DNA of 64,000 nt from AC-51 sp963749895 (GTDB taxonomy: Bacteria > Actinomycetota > UBA4738 > HRBIN12): NCBI GenBank assembly GCA_963749895.1, contig CAVVOG010000001.1:496001-560000 (forward strand), written 5' to 3'. Numbering within the stretch: position 1 is the first letter of the stretch; each line of letters starts with the position of its first letter. The notes under the pieces were generated by a model, which was not told where the DNA came from, ran no database searches, and worked only from the letters and a program-made list of their open reading frames with translations. A program made the translations under genes and the position numbers. This document shows, in pieces, positions 25,903 through 34,089 of this stretch.

Positions 25903-26574
25903 ATGGGCGACGAGCCGACGATCGAGATCACCCGAGACGGGCCGTACCGCGTCCGCGGTGGGGTGCGGCTGGTCCGGACCGCTCAGGTCGAGACCGAGTA
26001 CGGGGAGCCCGTGGCGTGGGCGCCCGAGGAGCCGATCGACCAGAGCGGCCCCGTCTCCTTGTGCCGATGCGGAGCCTCGTCGTCGAAGCCCTTCTGCGAC
26101 GAGACCCACGCACGCGAGGGGTTCGACGGGGCCGAGACGGCCGACCGCGGTACCTACGCCGACCGAGCACACGCGTACCGCGGCCAAGGTCTCACGATGT
26201 CGGACGACGTGTCCTTGTGCACCCACGCGGGGTACTGCGGCGACCGCTTCACGAACGTGTGGGCGATGATCGCCCACCCGGACGACCCCGAGGAGGGTGA
26301 GCGGATCCGGACGATGTCGAGGCTGTGCCCGTCGGGACGCCTCGTCACCCGGCCCGACGGGGCCGAGGAGCCGGACGAGCCGGTGTTCGAGCCGTCGGTG
26401 GCGGTCGTGCAGGACGGGCCGCTGTGGGTCCGCGGCGGCGTCCGGGTCGTGAGCGGAGACGGTGAGGCGTACGAGATCCGCAACCGCGTCACGCTCTGCC
26501 GCTGCGGAGCCTCGCGGAACAAGCCCTTCTGCGACGGGACGCACGTCGACATCGGGTTCCGTGATCCCGCCTGA
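25903..26574 (+). CDS. CDGSH-type iron-sulfur protein with two CDGSH motifs
   Basis: This 223-residue protein has two complete CDGSH 2Fe-2S sites (CRCGASSSKPFCDETH near residue 54 and CRCGASRNKPFCDGTH near residue 200). Between them lies a cysteine-containing block (LCTHAGYCGDRF ... RLCPSGRL) resembling the divergent mono-cluster domain found with CDGSH proteins. It is expected to be a cytosolic redox or iron-sulfur transfer protein. The ATG has an excellent GAGGAGGTG upstream. The next CDGSH gene starts inside its 3' end. Confidence 0.93.
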   Translation: MGDEPTIEITRDGPYRVRGGVRLVRTAQVETEYGEPVAWAPEEPIDQSGPVSLCRCGASSSKPFCDETHAREGFDGAETADRGTYADRAHAYRGQGLTMSDDVSLCTHAGYCGDRFTNVWAMIAHPDDPEEGERIRTMSRLCPSGRLVTRPDGAEEPDEPVFEPSVAVVQDGPLWVRGGVRVVSGDGEAYEIRNRVTLCRCGASRNKPFCDGTHVDIGFRDPA

Positions 26575-26995
26575 GGTCCGCGTCATCCCGGGCGGCCCGA
26601 TGCTCGTGCGGGGCCTGCCGCTCCGACGCCTCGTGCGCGCCGAGGACGGGTGGGATCTCGAAGACGCCGCGGTCGGCGACGACTACGCGCTCTGCCGATG
26701 CGGTCGGTCGTCCGCGATGCCGTTGTGCGACCGCGCCGAGCCCTACGGGTGCTTCGAGGAACCGGCCTCGACGGCTCCGGATCCTGCGCCGTTCCGGTGG
26801 GACGTGCCCGATCCGGGCGTCCCGGGGCTGGCGCTCAAACCCGACGGCCCGGTCCGCGTGAGCGGTGGGGTGCCGGTCACCTACGGTGACGAGCCGCTCG
26901 AACCGGTCGACCGTCTGTCGCTCTGCCGATGCGGTGCCAGCCGATGCCAACCGGTGTGCGACAGCTCGCACAAGGTCGTCGGATATCGAGGCTAG
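26561..26995 (+). CDS. Second CDGSH-type iron-sulfur protein, one motif degenerate
   Basis: This 144-residue protein continues the operon and overlaps the first CDGSH gene by 14 nt. The C-terminal motif CRCGASRCQPVCDSSH is complete. The N-terminal one reads CRCGRSSAMPLCDRAEP and lacks the histidine ligand, so it may bind no cluster or use another residue. GTG at 26561 is the only start that fits the overlap. Its TAG stop shares CTAG with the stop of the convergent peroxiredoxin gene. Confidence 0.88.
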   Translation: MIPPEVRVIPGGPMLVRGLPLRRLVRAEDGWDLEDAAVGDDYALCRCGRSSAMPLCDRAEPYGCFEEPASTAPDPAPFRWDVPDPGVPGLALKPDGPVRVSGGVPVTYGDEPLEPVDRLSLCRCGASRCQPVCDSSHKVVGYRG

Positions 26996-27453
26996 ACCAG
27001 CGCCTTCAGTGCCTTCGGCACGGTGTCGGCCGGGCGCACCTTGTACCAGGCCTGCTCGATCCGCCCCTCCTCGTCGACCAGGAACGAGGATCGGATGATC
27101 CCCATGTAGGTGTTGCCGTACATCGAGCGCTCCCCCCACGTGCCCCAGGCCTCGGCGACCGCGTGGTCGGTGTCGGCGAGCAGCGGGAACCCGAGCCCGA
27201 ACTTCTCGTCGAAGGCGAGCTGCGCGGCCGGCTCGTCGGGCGAGATGCCGACGACGTCGACGGAGAGGTCCTTCAGCTCCTCCCGATGGTCCCGGAGCTC
27301 GCACGACTGGGTGGTGCACCCCGGTGTGTCGGCCTTCGGGTAGAAGTAGACGAGGACCTTGCGCCCCCGGTAGTCCTCGAGGCGCACCGTGTCCCGGTGC
27401 TGGTCGGTGAGGGCGAACGCGGGCGCGGCGTCGCCGGTCGTGAGCGTCGTCAT
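26992..27453 (-). CDS. bcp: Thioredoxin-dependent peroxiredoxin (BCP/PrxQ)
   Basis: This 153-residue protein has the peroxidatic cysteine in YPKADTPGCTTQSCELRD, with the resolving cysteine five residues later (C-x4-C), the standard PrxQ arrangement. It reduces hydrogen peroxide and organic peroxides using thioredoxin. The ATG at 27453 is 7 nt from a -10 TACGCT (bases 27466-27461). It neighbours msrA and two CDGSH proteins, which suggests a local oxidative-stress group. Confidence 0.95.
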   Translation of the reverse strand: MTTLTTGDAAPAFALTDQHRDTVRLEDYRGRKVLVYFYPKADTPGCTTQSCELRDHREELKDLSVDVVGISPDEPAAQLAFDEKFGLGFPLLADTDHAVAEAWGTWGERSMYGNTYMGIIRSSFLVDEEGRIEQAWYKVRPADTVPKALKALV

Positions 27454-27487
27454 GACCTGAAGCGTAGCCGCGCCCGGCGGCCCGACC

Positions 27488-28029
27488 CTATGCGTTCGCG
27501 GTGAGCCCGAGACCCTCCACGACGTCGCGGGGGAACACGTGGCAGTAGGGCTCGTGCCCGTTCCGCTCGTAGTACTCCTGGTGGTAGTCCTCGGCGGGGT
27601 AGAAGACGTCGAGGTCCTCGATCGTCGTGGCGATCGGCCGGTCGAACCGGCTCTGCGACGCCTCGCGCGACGCCTCGGCCGCGGCCCGCTGCTCATCGGT
27701 CTCGGGCATGATCACGCTGCGGTACTGGTCACCCACGTCAGGACCCTGGCGGTTCACCTGCGTCGGGTCGTGCAGCGCCCAGAACACCTCGAGCAGCTGC
27801 TCGTAGGTCACCACCGACGGATCGAACCTCACCTGCACGACCTCGGCATGGCCGGTCGTGTGGCTGCACACGTCCCGGTAGGTCGGGGTCCGGCGTCGTG
27901 ACCGCCCGCGTAGCCGCTCACCGCCCGCGCCACTCCCGGGACCCGGCGGAACACCCACTCGACCCCCCAGAAACACCCTGCTCCGAACGTTGCCGTCTGG
28001 AACTCGCTCACGTGCACCTCCATCGTCAT
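27488..28029 (-). pseudogene. msrA: Peptide methionine sulfoxide reductase A, frameshifted
   Basis: The N-terminal part (from ATG 28029, Shine-Dalgarno AGGAG) contains the active site FGAGCFWGVEWVFRRVPGV and SGYAGGH. The rest of MsrA (PTYRDVCSHTTGHAEVV through EPYCHVFP to the TAG at 27488) is present in another frame. The switch falls at about 27885-27900, where GGH should lead to PTYRD; one base is missing there or two are extra, beside a CCCC run. Together the parts give a normal length of about 180 residues with no other damage. It is either a recent mutation or a sequence error. Confidence 0.85.
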
Positions 28030-28124
28030 CTGCTCCTATCGTGTCGCGTCCGGACGCGAACGTTGCGGTGGCCCGCCGGGGAACGTCGTGTCACGATGCA
28101 ACGGGTCACCCGAGAGGAGGCGCG

Positions 28125-28679
28125 ATGTCGCGGCCCGCGAACCGACGGACGGCAAGGGACAGGGCGGTGACGATCGCGGTGCAGGTGGCGATGGTCCGGC
28201 GCCCTCGCGCTGATGCGGTGGTCGATCCTCCGCTGGGACGAGCTCGATCGACAAGGACGGGAGGAGTTCAGGACGCTCGAGTTGCTCTTCGGGTGGCCGG
28301 GGTGGGCGCGTCCTGCTCGTGATGAGCCTCGCGGTCGCTGTGTTCACGCTGGCTGTGAGGCTGCCGGTGGGAGCCCGGCTTCCGTTGGGGACGAGCCCTG
28401 TGGGCCCTCGTGCCCTTCGTCCTGCTGTGGCATCTCGACCTGTACTCCCGGTGGGCCGAGTGGGGGTTCCACCGCTCGTACCCGTTCCTCACTGAGCTCC
28501 TGGGGTTCGACCGGTTCACGTTCCTCGACGACCAGAACATGCGGTGGGTGCTGGCGGCGTTGGTGGGCGTCACCCTGGGGTCGGCGGTCGGCCGGGCGCG
28601 GACCTCGTCCCGACCCGGGTCTCCCGATGTGCCGGGCGGTCTCCCGGTCGATTCCCCTTCCGAACGCGTGTCGGGGTAG
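28125..28679 (+). pseudogene. Small membrane-protein gene broken by three apparent frameshifts
   Basis: The ATG at 28125 has a strong AGAGGAGG at 28113-28120. The first frame reads to AVTIAVQVAM. Protein-like sequence then continues in the next frame from about 28192 (ALALMRWSILRWDELDRQ ... LLFGW), in the third frame from about 28300 (RVLLVMSLAVAVFTLAVRLP), and back in the first frame from about 28360 (ALWALVPFVLLWHLDLYSRW through MRWVLAALVGVTLGSAVG), ending at TAG 28677-28679. Each step moves the frame the same way, so the total is three bases and the last segment is back in frame. The product would be about 184 residues with three or four helices. I do not recognise the family. Confidence 0.55.
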
Positions 28680-28695
28680 GCTCGCCACATCCACG

Positions 28696-28713
28696 TTTGA
28701 ACGGAGATTCAAA
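28696..28713 (+). promoter_or_regulatory. Inverted repeat TTTGAA-N6-TTCAAA enclosing the Shine-Dalgarno
   Basis: A perfect 6-bp AT-rich inverted repeat flanks the ACGGAGA ribosome-binding site and ends on the first base of the ATG at 28713. A -10 TAGGCT at 28677-28682 would place it in a roughly 25-nt leader. It could be an operator or a weak translation-controlling hairpin. Confidence 0.45.
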
Positions 28714-30350
28714 TGGCGCAGCAGCAGGGCAACGTCTACGACGCGATCGTGATCGGCGGGGGCCACAACGGCCTGATCGCGGGGGCCTACCTCGCGAAGA
28801 AGGGCGCTCGCACCGTCGTGCTCGAGAAGCGCCACAAGACCGGCGGGGCGGCCGACACGATGGAGCCGTGGCCGGACGAGTACCCGGGCGTCAAGGTCAA
28901 CACGCTCAGCTACACGATGTCGCTGATGCCGCCGTCGATCCGCCGCGACCTGCAGCTCGAGCGGTTCGGGATGAAGCTGCTGCCGCTGGGGCAGGGCTAC
29001 CTACCGCTGCGCAGCGGCATCTCGGTGATCCAGCACACGGACGACACGATCACCCGGGACTCGATCGCGCAGCTGTCCACGAAGGACGCCGACGCGTACT
29101 TCCGGTTCTACGAGTGGATCGGGCGGATCGCCGACATCCTCGGGCCGCTGCTGATGCAGACCCCGCCGAAGCTCGGGTCCACGAAGCCGAACGACATCAA
29201 GGACGTCGCGCAGCTCGGCTGGACGCTGCGCAAGGAGTTCGACGAGCAGACGGTCGCCGACATCACGCGTCTGTTCACGATGAGCGCGACCGACCTGCTC
29301 GACCGCTGGTTCGAGACCCCCGAGATGAAGGGGTTCATGGCGGTCAACGGGATCATCGGCACCTGGGCCGGCCCCGACGCGCCGGGCACCGCCTACGTGA
29401 TGATGCACCACTCGGTCGGCGACATCGGCGACGGCGAGGTCGCCTCGTGGGGGTTCATCGAGGGCGGCATGGGCGCCGTCTCGAGCGCGTGCGAGGAGTC
29501 GGCGAAGTTCTTCGGCGCCGAGGTCCGGGTGAACGCGCCGGTGAAGAAGATCCTCACGGTGAACGGGCGGGTGCGCGGGGTCGTGCTCGAAGACGGTCAG
29601 GAGCTGCTGGCGCCGGTCGTGGTCACGGCGATCCACCCGAAGATCACGTTCCTGCAGCATCTGGAGCGCCACGAGCTGCCACCCGAGTTCGTCCACGACA
29701 TCGAGCACTGGAAGACCCGCAGCGGCACGGTGAAGGTCAACCTGGCGATCGACAAGATCCCGACGTTCACGGCGAACCCGGACTTCGACCCCGAGATCCA
29801 CGGAGGGGCGATCGAGCTGCTCGACGACGCCGACCAGCTGGAGCAGGCGTTCCAAGATGCCCGCTTCGGGCAGGCGGCGAGGGTGCCCTTCAGCGACACG
29901 GAGATCCCCTCGGTGGTGGACAAGACCCTCGCGCCCGAGGGGATCCACACGGTGTCGATGTTCTCGCAGTGGGTTCCGGCGGACTGGGCCGACGACGAGG
30001 ACGACCACTGGGAGGAGCTCGAGGCGTACGCCGACCGGATCATCGACCGGTTCGACGAGGTGGCGCCGGGCTTCAAGGACTCGGTGCTCGCACGGCAGAT
30101 CATCGGCCCGAAGCAGATGCAGGAGGGCTGGGACCTGATCGGCGGGAACATCTTCCACGGCGAGCTCACGGTGGATCAGCTGTTCCACATGCGTCCGGCG
30201 ATCGGCTACGCGGACTACCGCAGCCCGATCCACGGCCTCTATCAGGCGCACAGCGCGACCCACGCCGGCGGCGGGGTCATGGGGTTGCCGGGGCACCACG
30301 CGGTCCGGGAGATCATCAAGGACAAGAAGGCGCGCCGCTCGCGGCGGTAG
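28713..30350 (+). CDS. FAD-dependent oxidoreductase of the phytoene desaturase/CrtI superfamily
   Basis: This 545-residue protein opens with a dinucleotide-binding fold (AIVIGGGHNGLIAGAYLAKKG, then the LEKRHKTGG acidic end of the second strand). Near the C-terminus it has the closing FAD-contact region (HAGGGVMGLPGHHAV). It belongs to the COG1233 group that includes carotenoid desaturases and isomerases. No other carotenoid gene is nearby, so the substrate is open. The ATG is preceded by ACGGAGA inside an inverted repeat. SulP follows 23 nt later under its own -10. Confidence 0.85.
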   Translation: MAQQQGNVYDAIVIGGGHNGLIAGAYLAKKGARTVVLEKRHKTGGAADTMEPWPDEYPGVKVNTLSYTMSLMPPSIRRDLQLERFGMKLLPLGQGYLPLRSGISVIQHTDDTITRDSIAQLSTKDADAYFRFYEWIGRIADILGPLLMQTPPKLGSTKPNDIKDVAQLGWTLRKEFDEQTVADITRLFTMSATDLLDRWFETPEMKGFMAVNGIIGTWAGPDAPGTAYVMMHHSVGDIGDGEVASWGFIEGGMGAVSSACEESAKFFGAEVRVNAPVKKILTVNGRVRGVVLEDGQELLAPVVVTAIHPKITFLQHLERHELPPEFVHDIEHWKTRSGTVKVNLAIDKIPTFTANPDFDPEIHGGAIELLDDADQLEQAFQDARFGQAARVPFSDTEIPSVVDKTLAPEGIHTVSMFSQWVPADWADDEDDHWEELEAYADRIIDRFDEVAPGFKDSVLARQIIGPKQMQEGWDLIGGNIFHGELTVDQLFHMRPAIGYADYRSPIHGLYQAHSATHAGGGVMGLPGHHAVREIIKDKKARRSRR

Positions 30351-30373
30351 CGGTCCGCCGGTAGGGTTCGCGG

Positions 30374-32095
30374 GTGGACGCGCGAACCCGGTGGGTGCCC
30401 GGCTGGGCCGCCCTGAGGACCTATCGGCGCGCCTGGCTCGGACACGACCTTCTCGCCGGCCTGGTGCTGGCCGCGTTCCTGGTGCCCGTCGGGATGGGGT
30501 ACGCGCAGGCGGCCGGTCTCCCGCCGATCAACGGGCTGTACGCGACGATCGTGCCGCTCGTCGCCTACGCGATCTTCGGCCCCTCTCGGGTCATGGTGCT
30601 CGGGCCGGACTCCTCGCTCGCCCCCGTGATCGCGGCGGTGGTGGCCCTGCTCGCCGGTGGGTCGTTCGAGCGGGCCGTGGAGGTCGCCGGGGTGCTCGCG
30701 ATCGTGACCGGGGTCGTGATCGGTCTGACCGGGATCCTGCGGCTCGGGTTCGTGACCGAGCTGCTGTCGCGTCCGGCGCGCGTCGGGTACCTGACCGGCA
30801 TCGCGCTGACGATCATCGTCGGGCAGCTCCCCAAGATGCTCGGGTTCTCGACCGGCGGCGACCAGATCGGCGAGCAGGTCGGGCAGATCGTCGAGGCGAT
30901 CGGCGACGGCTACGTGAACGGGCAGGCGTTCGTCGTGAGCGCGTCGGCCCTCGTCGTGCTCGCCGCGCTGCAGCGGTGGTTCCCGCGGATCCCCGGCGCG
31001 CTCGTGGTGGTGGTCGGCGGGATCGCCGCCGTGAGCATCCTGGACCTGGCGGTGGTCACCGTCGGAGCCCTCCCGCAGGGACTGCCCACGTTCGCGCTCC
31101 CGACGGTGGGCCTGGAGGAGCTCACGCGGATCCTGCCCGCCGCGCTCGGCATCGCGTTGGTCGCGATCGCCGACACGAGCGTGCTGTCGCAGTCTCTCGC
31201 GATGCAGCGCAACGAGGAGGTCGATGCCGATCAGGAGCTGTTCGCGCTGGGCGCCGCGAACGTGGCGACCGGCTTCTTCCAGGGCTTCCCGATCAGCTCG
31301 AGCGCCTCTCGGACCCCGGTCGCGATCCAGGCGGGCGCCCGGTCCCAGCTGACGCCGCTCGTGGGGGCGGCGGCGGTCGCCGTGCTCCTGGTCGCCGTTC
31401 CCGATCTGCTCCGCAACCTCCCGCAGGCGGTCCTGGGTGCGGTGGTCGTAGCGGCGGCGATCCGGCTGATCGACCTCCACGAGATCCGGACGCTGTGGCG
31501 GATCCGTCGCGCCGAGTTCGTGTTGTGGCTGGCGGCGTTCCTCGGCGTGCTCTTCCTCGGCGTGCTGGCCGGCGTGTTCGTGGCGATCGTCCTGTCGCTC
31601 GGCGATTTCGTCCGCCGCGCGTGGCGCCCGTACGACGCGGTCCTCGGCCGGGTCGACGAGCTGAAGGGGTATCACGACCGCGATCGCTTCCCGGACGCGC
31701 GGACGATCCCGGGGCTGCTGCTGTTCCGGTTCGATGCCCCGCTGTTCTTCGCGAACGCGAACCACTTCCGCGCCGAGCTCCGGCGCCGGGTCGCGGAGGA
31801 GCCGGGCACGCGCTGGATCGTGGTCGCCTCCGAGCCGATCACCGACGTCGATACGACGGCCGCGATCGTGCTGGACGACCTGCTGGAGGAGTTCGAGGCC
31901 GAGGGCATCACGCTCGCGTTCGCCGAGATGAAGGATCCCGTGAAGGATCACCTGCGCCGCTACGGGTTGTTCGACCGGGTCGGGGCCGACCGGTTCTTCC
32001 CGACGATGGGCACCGCGGTCGACGCGTACGTGCGCGCCGCGGAGGTCGAGTGGGTGGACTGGGAGGAGCGCGGGCGCAAGGGTCACGGGCCGTGA
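30374..32095 (+). CDS. SulP-family anion transporter with STAS domain
   Basis: This 573-residue protein has about 12 helices with the SulP signature at the start (LVLAAFLVPVGMGYAQAAGLPP.NGLY) and a cytoplasmic STAS domain at about 440-560 (LLLFRFDAPLFFANANHF ... DTTAAIVLDDLLEEF). Members move sulfate, bicarbonate or dicarboxylates; which one cannot be told. The GTG start is 6 nt after TAGGGT (30362-30367), another leaderless case. Its stop overlaps the GTG of the next gene (GTGA). Confidence 0.94.
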   Translation: MDARTRWVPGWAALRTYRRAWLGHDLLAGLVLAAFLVPVGMGYAQAAGLPPINGLYATIVPLVAYAIFGPSRVMVLGPDSSLAPVIAAVVALLAGGSFERAVEVAGVLAIVTGVVIGLTGILRLGFVTELLSRPARVGYLTGIALTIIVGQLPKMLGFSTGGDQIGEQVGQIVEAIGDGYVNGQAFVVSASALVVLAALQRWFPRIPGALVVVVGGIAAVSILDLAVVTVGALPQGLPTFALPTVGLEELTRILPAALGIALVAIADTSVLSQSLAMQRNEEVDADQELFALGAANVATGFFQGFPISSSASRTPVAIQAGARSQLTPLVGAAAVAVLLVAVPDLLRNLPQAVLGAVVVAAAIRLIDLHEIRTLWRIRRAEFVLWLAAFLGVLFLGVLAGVFVAIVLSLGDFVRRAWRPYDAVLGRVDELKGYHDRDRFPDARTIPGLLLFRFDAPLFFANANHFRAELRRRVAEEPGTRWIVVASEPITDVDTTAAIVLDDLLEEFEAEGITLAFAEMKDPVKDHLRRYGLFDRVGADRFFPTMGTAVDAYVRAAEVEWVDWEERGRKGHGP

Positions 32096-34086
32096 TCGGC
32101 GACGTCTTCGAGCGATGGGCGCTTCGCACGCATGCGCCGGGGCTCGCGTGGGGGCTCGTCCGCGACGGCGTGCTCGCCGAGACCGGCGGGATCGGCACCT
32201 TGCGCGCCGGGCAGGAGGCGGCCGTCGACGCCGACGCCGTGTTCCGGATCGCCTCGATGACGAAGTCCTTCACCGCCGCGGCGCTGATGTCGCTCGTCGT
32301 GGAGGGCCGGGTCCGGCTGGACGAGCCGGTCGCGACGTACGTGCCCGAGCTGGCGTCGTGGCGCGGGCCTACGGCGGACGCACCGCCGATCACGGTGCGC
32401 CACCTCGTGTCGATGGAGTCGGGTCTGCCGAACGACGACGCGTGGGCCGACCGCCACAACGACATGACCGCCGAGGAGATGGACGCGCTGACCGCGACCG
32501 GCGCGATGTTCGCGTGGACGCCGGGCACGCGGTTCGAGTACGCGAACCTCGGGTGGGGACTCGTGGGCCGCGTGATCGAGCGCGTCGCCGGCGTGACGAC
32601 CCAGGAGCTCGTCCGGACCCGACTGCTCGAGCCGCTCGCGATGTCCTCGACCACGTGGACGCGACCGGACGGCCGGCCCGTCGCCGAGCCCTACCGCTGG
32701 GTCGACGGAGGCTGGACGCACGACGGCGAGCCTGTCGGCGACGGCGCGATCGCCCCGATGGGCGGGCTCTGGTCCACGGTCCGCGACCTCGCCACGTGGA
32801 TCGGGTTCTTCCTCGACGCCTGGCCGCCGCGCGACGACGCCGACGACGGCCCACTGCCGAGGTGGGCGCGTCGCGAGATGCAGCAGCTTCGGCGCGTCGA
32901 CGACGTGCACCAGGCGCGGCCGCGCCCGGACGGCCCGGCACGGACGATCGCGTACGGCTACGGGATCGGGCTCGCGATCCGCCACGACCCCCGGCTGGGG
33001 CACGTGGTCGGGCACAGCGGCGGTCTGCCCGGGTACGGATCGCACATGCGGTGGCTCCCCGAGCGCGGCGTGGGGCTCGTCGCGCTGTCGAACGTGACGT
33101 ACGGCTCGATGACCGCGGCGTGCGACGAGGCGCTCGACGTGCTGGCCGATCGCGACGGGCTCGGCCCCGGGCGGCCGCCCGACGCCCCGGCGCTCCGCGA
33201 GGCCGCCACCCGGGCGGCCGCCCTCCTCACGTCGTGGTCCGACGCGGCCGCCGACGCGCTGTTCACCGACAACGTGGCGCTCGACGAGCCCTACGAGCGG
33301 CGTGCCCGCGACGCCGCCGGCCTGGTGGCTCGGCATGGCACGTTGATCGTGGGGTCGGTGGAGGCCGAGACCCCGATGCGAGGCTCGTTCGAGATGGGCG
33401 GGGGTCAGGTCCGTGCCGAGCTCGGCCTCGCCTACGACGGCCGTGTGCAATGGCTGGACGTCACCGACCGGGCGCGGCCGAGCGACGAGCCCGTGATCGT
33501 CGACCCGGCACGCCTGCGTGCGGCCGCGGGGACCGCGTACGTCGTGCTCCGTCCGACGGGTGACCTCGCGGACGCGTTCCTGCGCTGGCGTGGGGAGGCG
33601 CTCGACCGCCTCGGTGGCGTCCCCGCGATCGTCTCCGCAGCGCACGTGACGCTGAAAGCGTTCGGGTCGTCGTCGGCGCCTCTCGCTCCCGGCGACGTCG
33701 ACTCGATCGCCGAGGTGGTCGCCGCCTGGGCGGCCGCGACGCCGTCGATCGAGCTGCGCGTCGTCGGGCTCGACGTCTTCGAGGGCGACGAGCGGATCCC
33801 CGTCGTCCGACTGGCGCCGATCGTCGCCCTTCCGGACCTATGGTCGCGCGCCGCCGCCGCGGGGCTTCCCCCCGGGCACGCCGACGCGATCGGTGCCGAC
33901 GCGTGGATCCCCCACCTGTCGCTGGTCTACCCGGACGGCCCCGATCCCGCGCGATGGGCCGAGGTCGCAGCCTGGGCACGGGCCGCCGACACGGGGGACC
34001 TCACCTGCCGCGTCGACGAGGCCGAGCTGATCGCGTTCGACGGAGGTCCCGAGCGGCGGCTCGGTCGGTACGCGCTCGACGGGTGA
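32092..34086 (+). CDS. Serine beta-lactamase-fold hydrolase fused to a 2H phosphoesterase-like domain
   Basis: Residues 1-385 are a class C beta-lactamase/penicillin-binding-protein fold: SMTK (S55, K58), YAN near residue 150 and HSGG near 308. A middle segment (about 385-475) resembles the accessory beta domain of such hydrolases. The last 180 residues look like a 2H phosphoesterase (LigT/2'-5' RNA ligase-like) with paired motifs HVTL (H518) and HLSL (H608). The frame is continuous and codon use does not change, so this appears to be a real 664-residue fusion. It has no signal peptide. It is coupled to sulP by overlap. Joint function is unknown; the first part may be an esterase or peptidase rather than a true beta-lactamase. 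Confidence 0.8.
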   Translation: MIGDVFERWALRTHAPGLAWGLVRDGVLAETGGIGTLRAGQEAAVDADAVFRIASMTKSFTAAALMSLVVEGRVRLDEPVATYVPELASWRGPTADAPPITVRHLVSMESGLPNDDAWADRHNDMTAEEMDALTATGAMFAWTPGTRFEYANLGWGLVGRVIERVAGVTTQELVRTRLLEPLAMSSTTWTRPDGRPVAEPYRWVDGGWTHDGEPVGDGAIAPMGGLWSTVRDLATWIGFFLDAWPPRDDADDGPLPRWARREMQQLRRVDDVHQARPRPDGPARTIAYGYGIGLAIRHDPRLGHVVGHSGGLPGYGSHMRWLPERGVGLVALSNVTYGSMTAACDEALDVLADRDGLGPGRPPDAPALREAATRAAALLTSWSDAAADALFTDNVALDEPYERRARDAAGLVARHGTLIVGSVEAETPMRGSFEMGGGQVRAELGLAYDGRVQWLDVTDRARPSDEPVIVDPARLRAAAGTAYVVLRPTGDLADAFLRWRGEALDRLGGVPAIVSAAHVTLKAFGSSSAPLAPGDVDSIAEVVAAWAAATPSIELRVVGLDVFEGDERIPVVRLAPIVALPDLWSRAAAAGLPPGHADAIGADAWIPHLSLVYPDGPDPARWAEVAAWARAADTGDLTCRVDEAELIAFDGGPERRLGRYALDG

Positions 34087-34089
34087 GGC

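Noticed and set aside
30242..32086. A 614-codon open frame on the minus strand opposite the SulP gene
   Set aside because: The product is low-complexity Arg/Asp/Gln/His and lacks motifs, while the plus-strand SulP has helices and a STAS domain.
32092..34086. Chimeric assembly joining a beta-lactamase and a LigT gene
   Set aside because: The frame is continuous, composition does not change at the junction and both ends keep their motifs. Read-level confirmation would still be useful.
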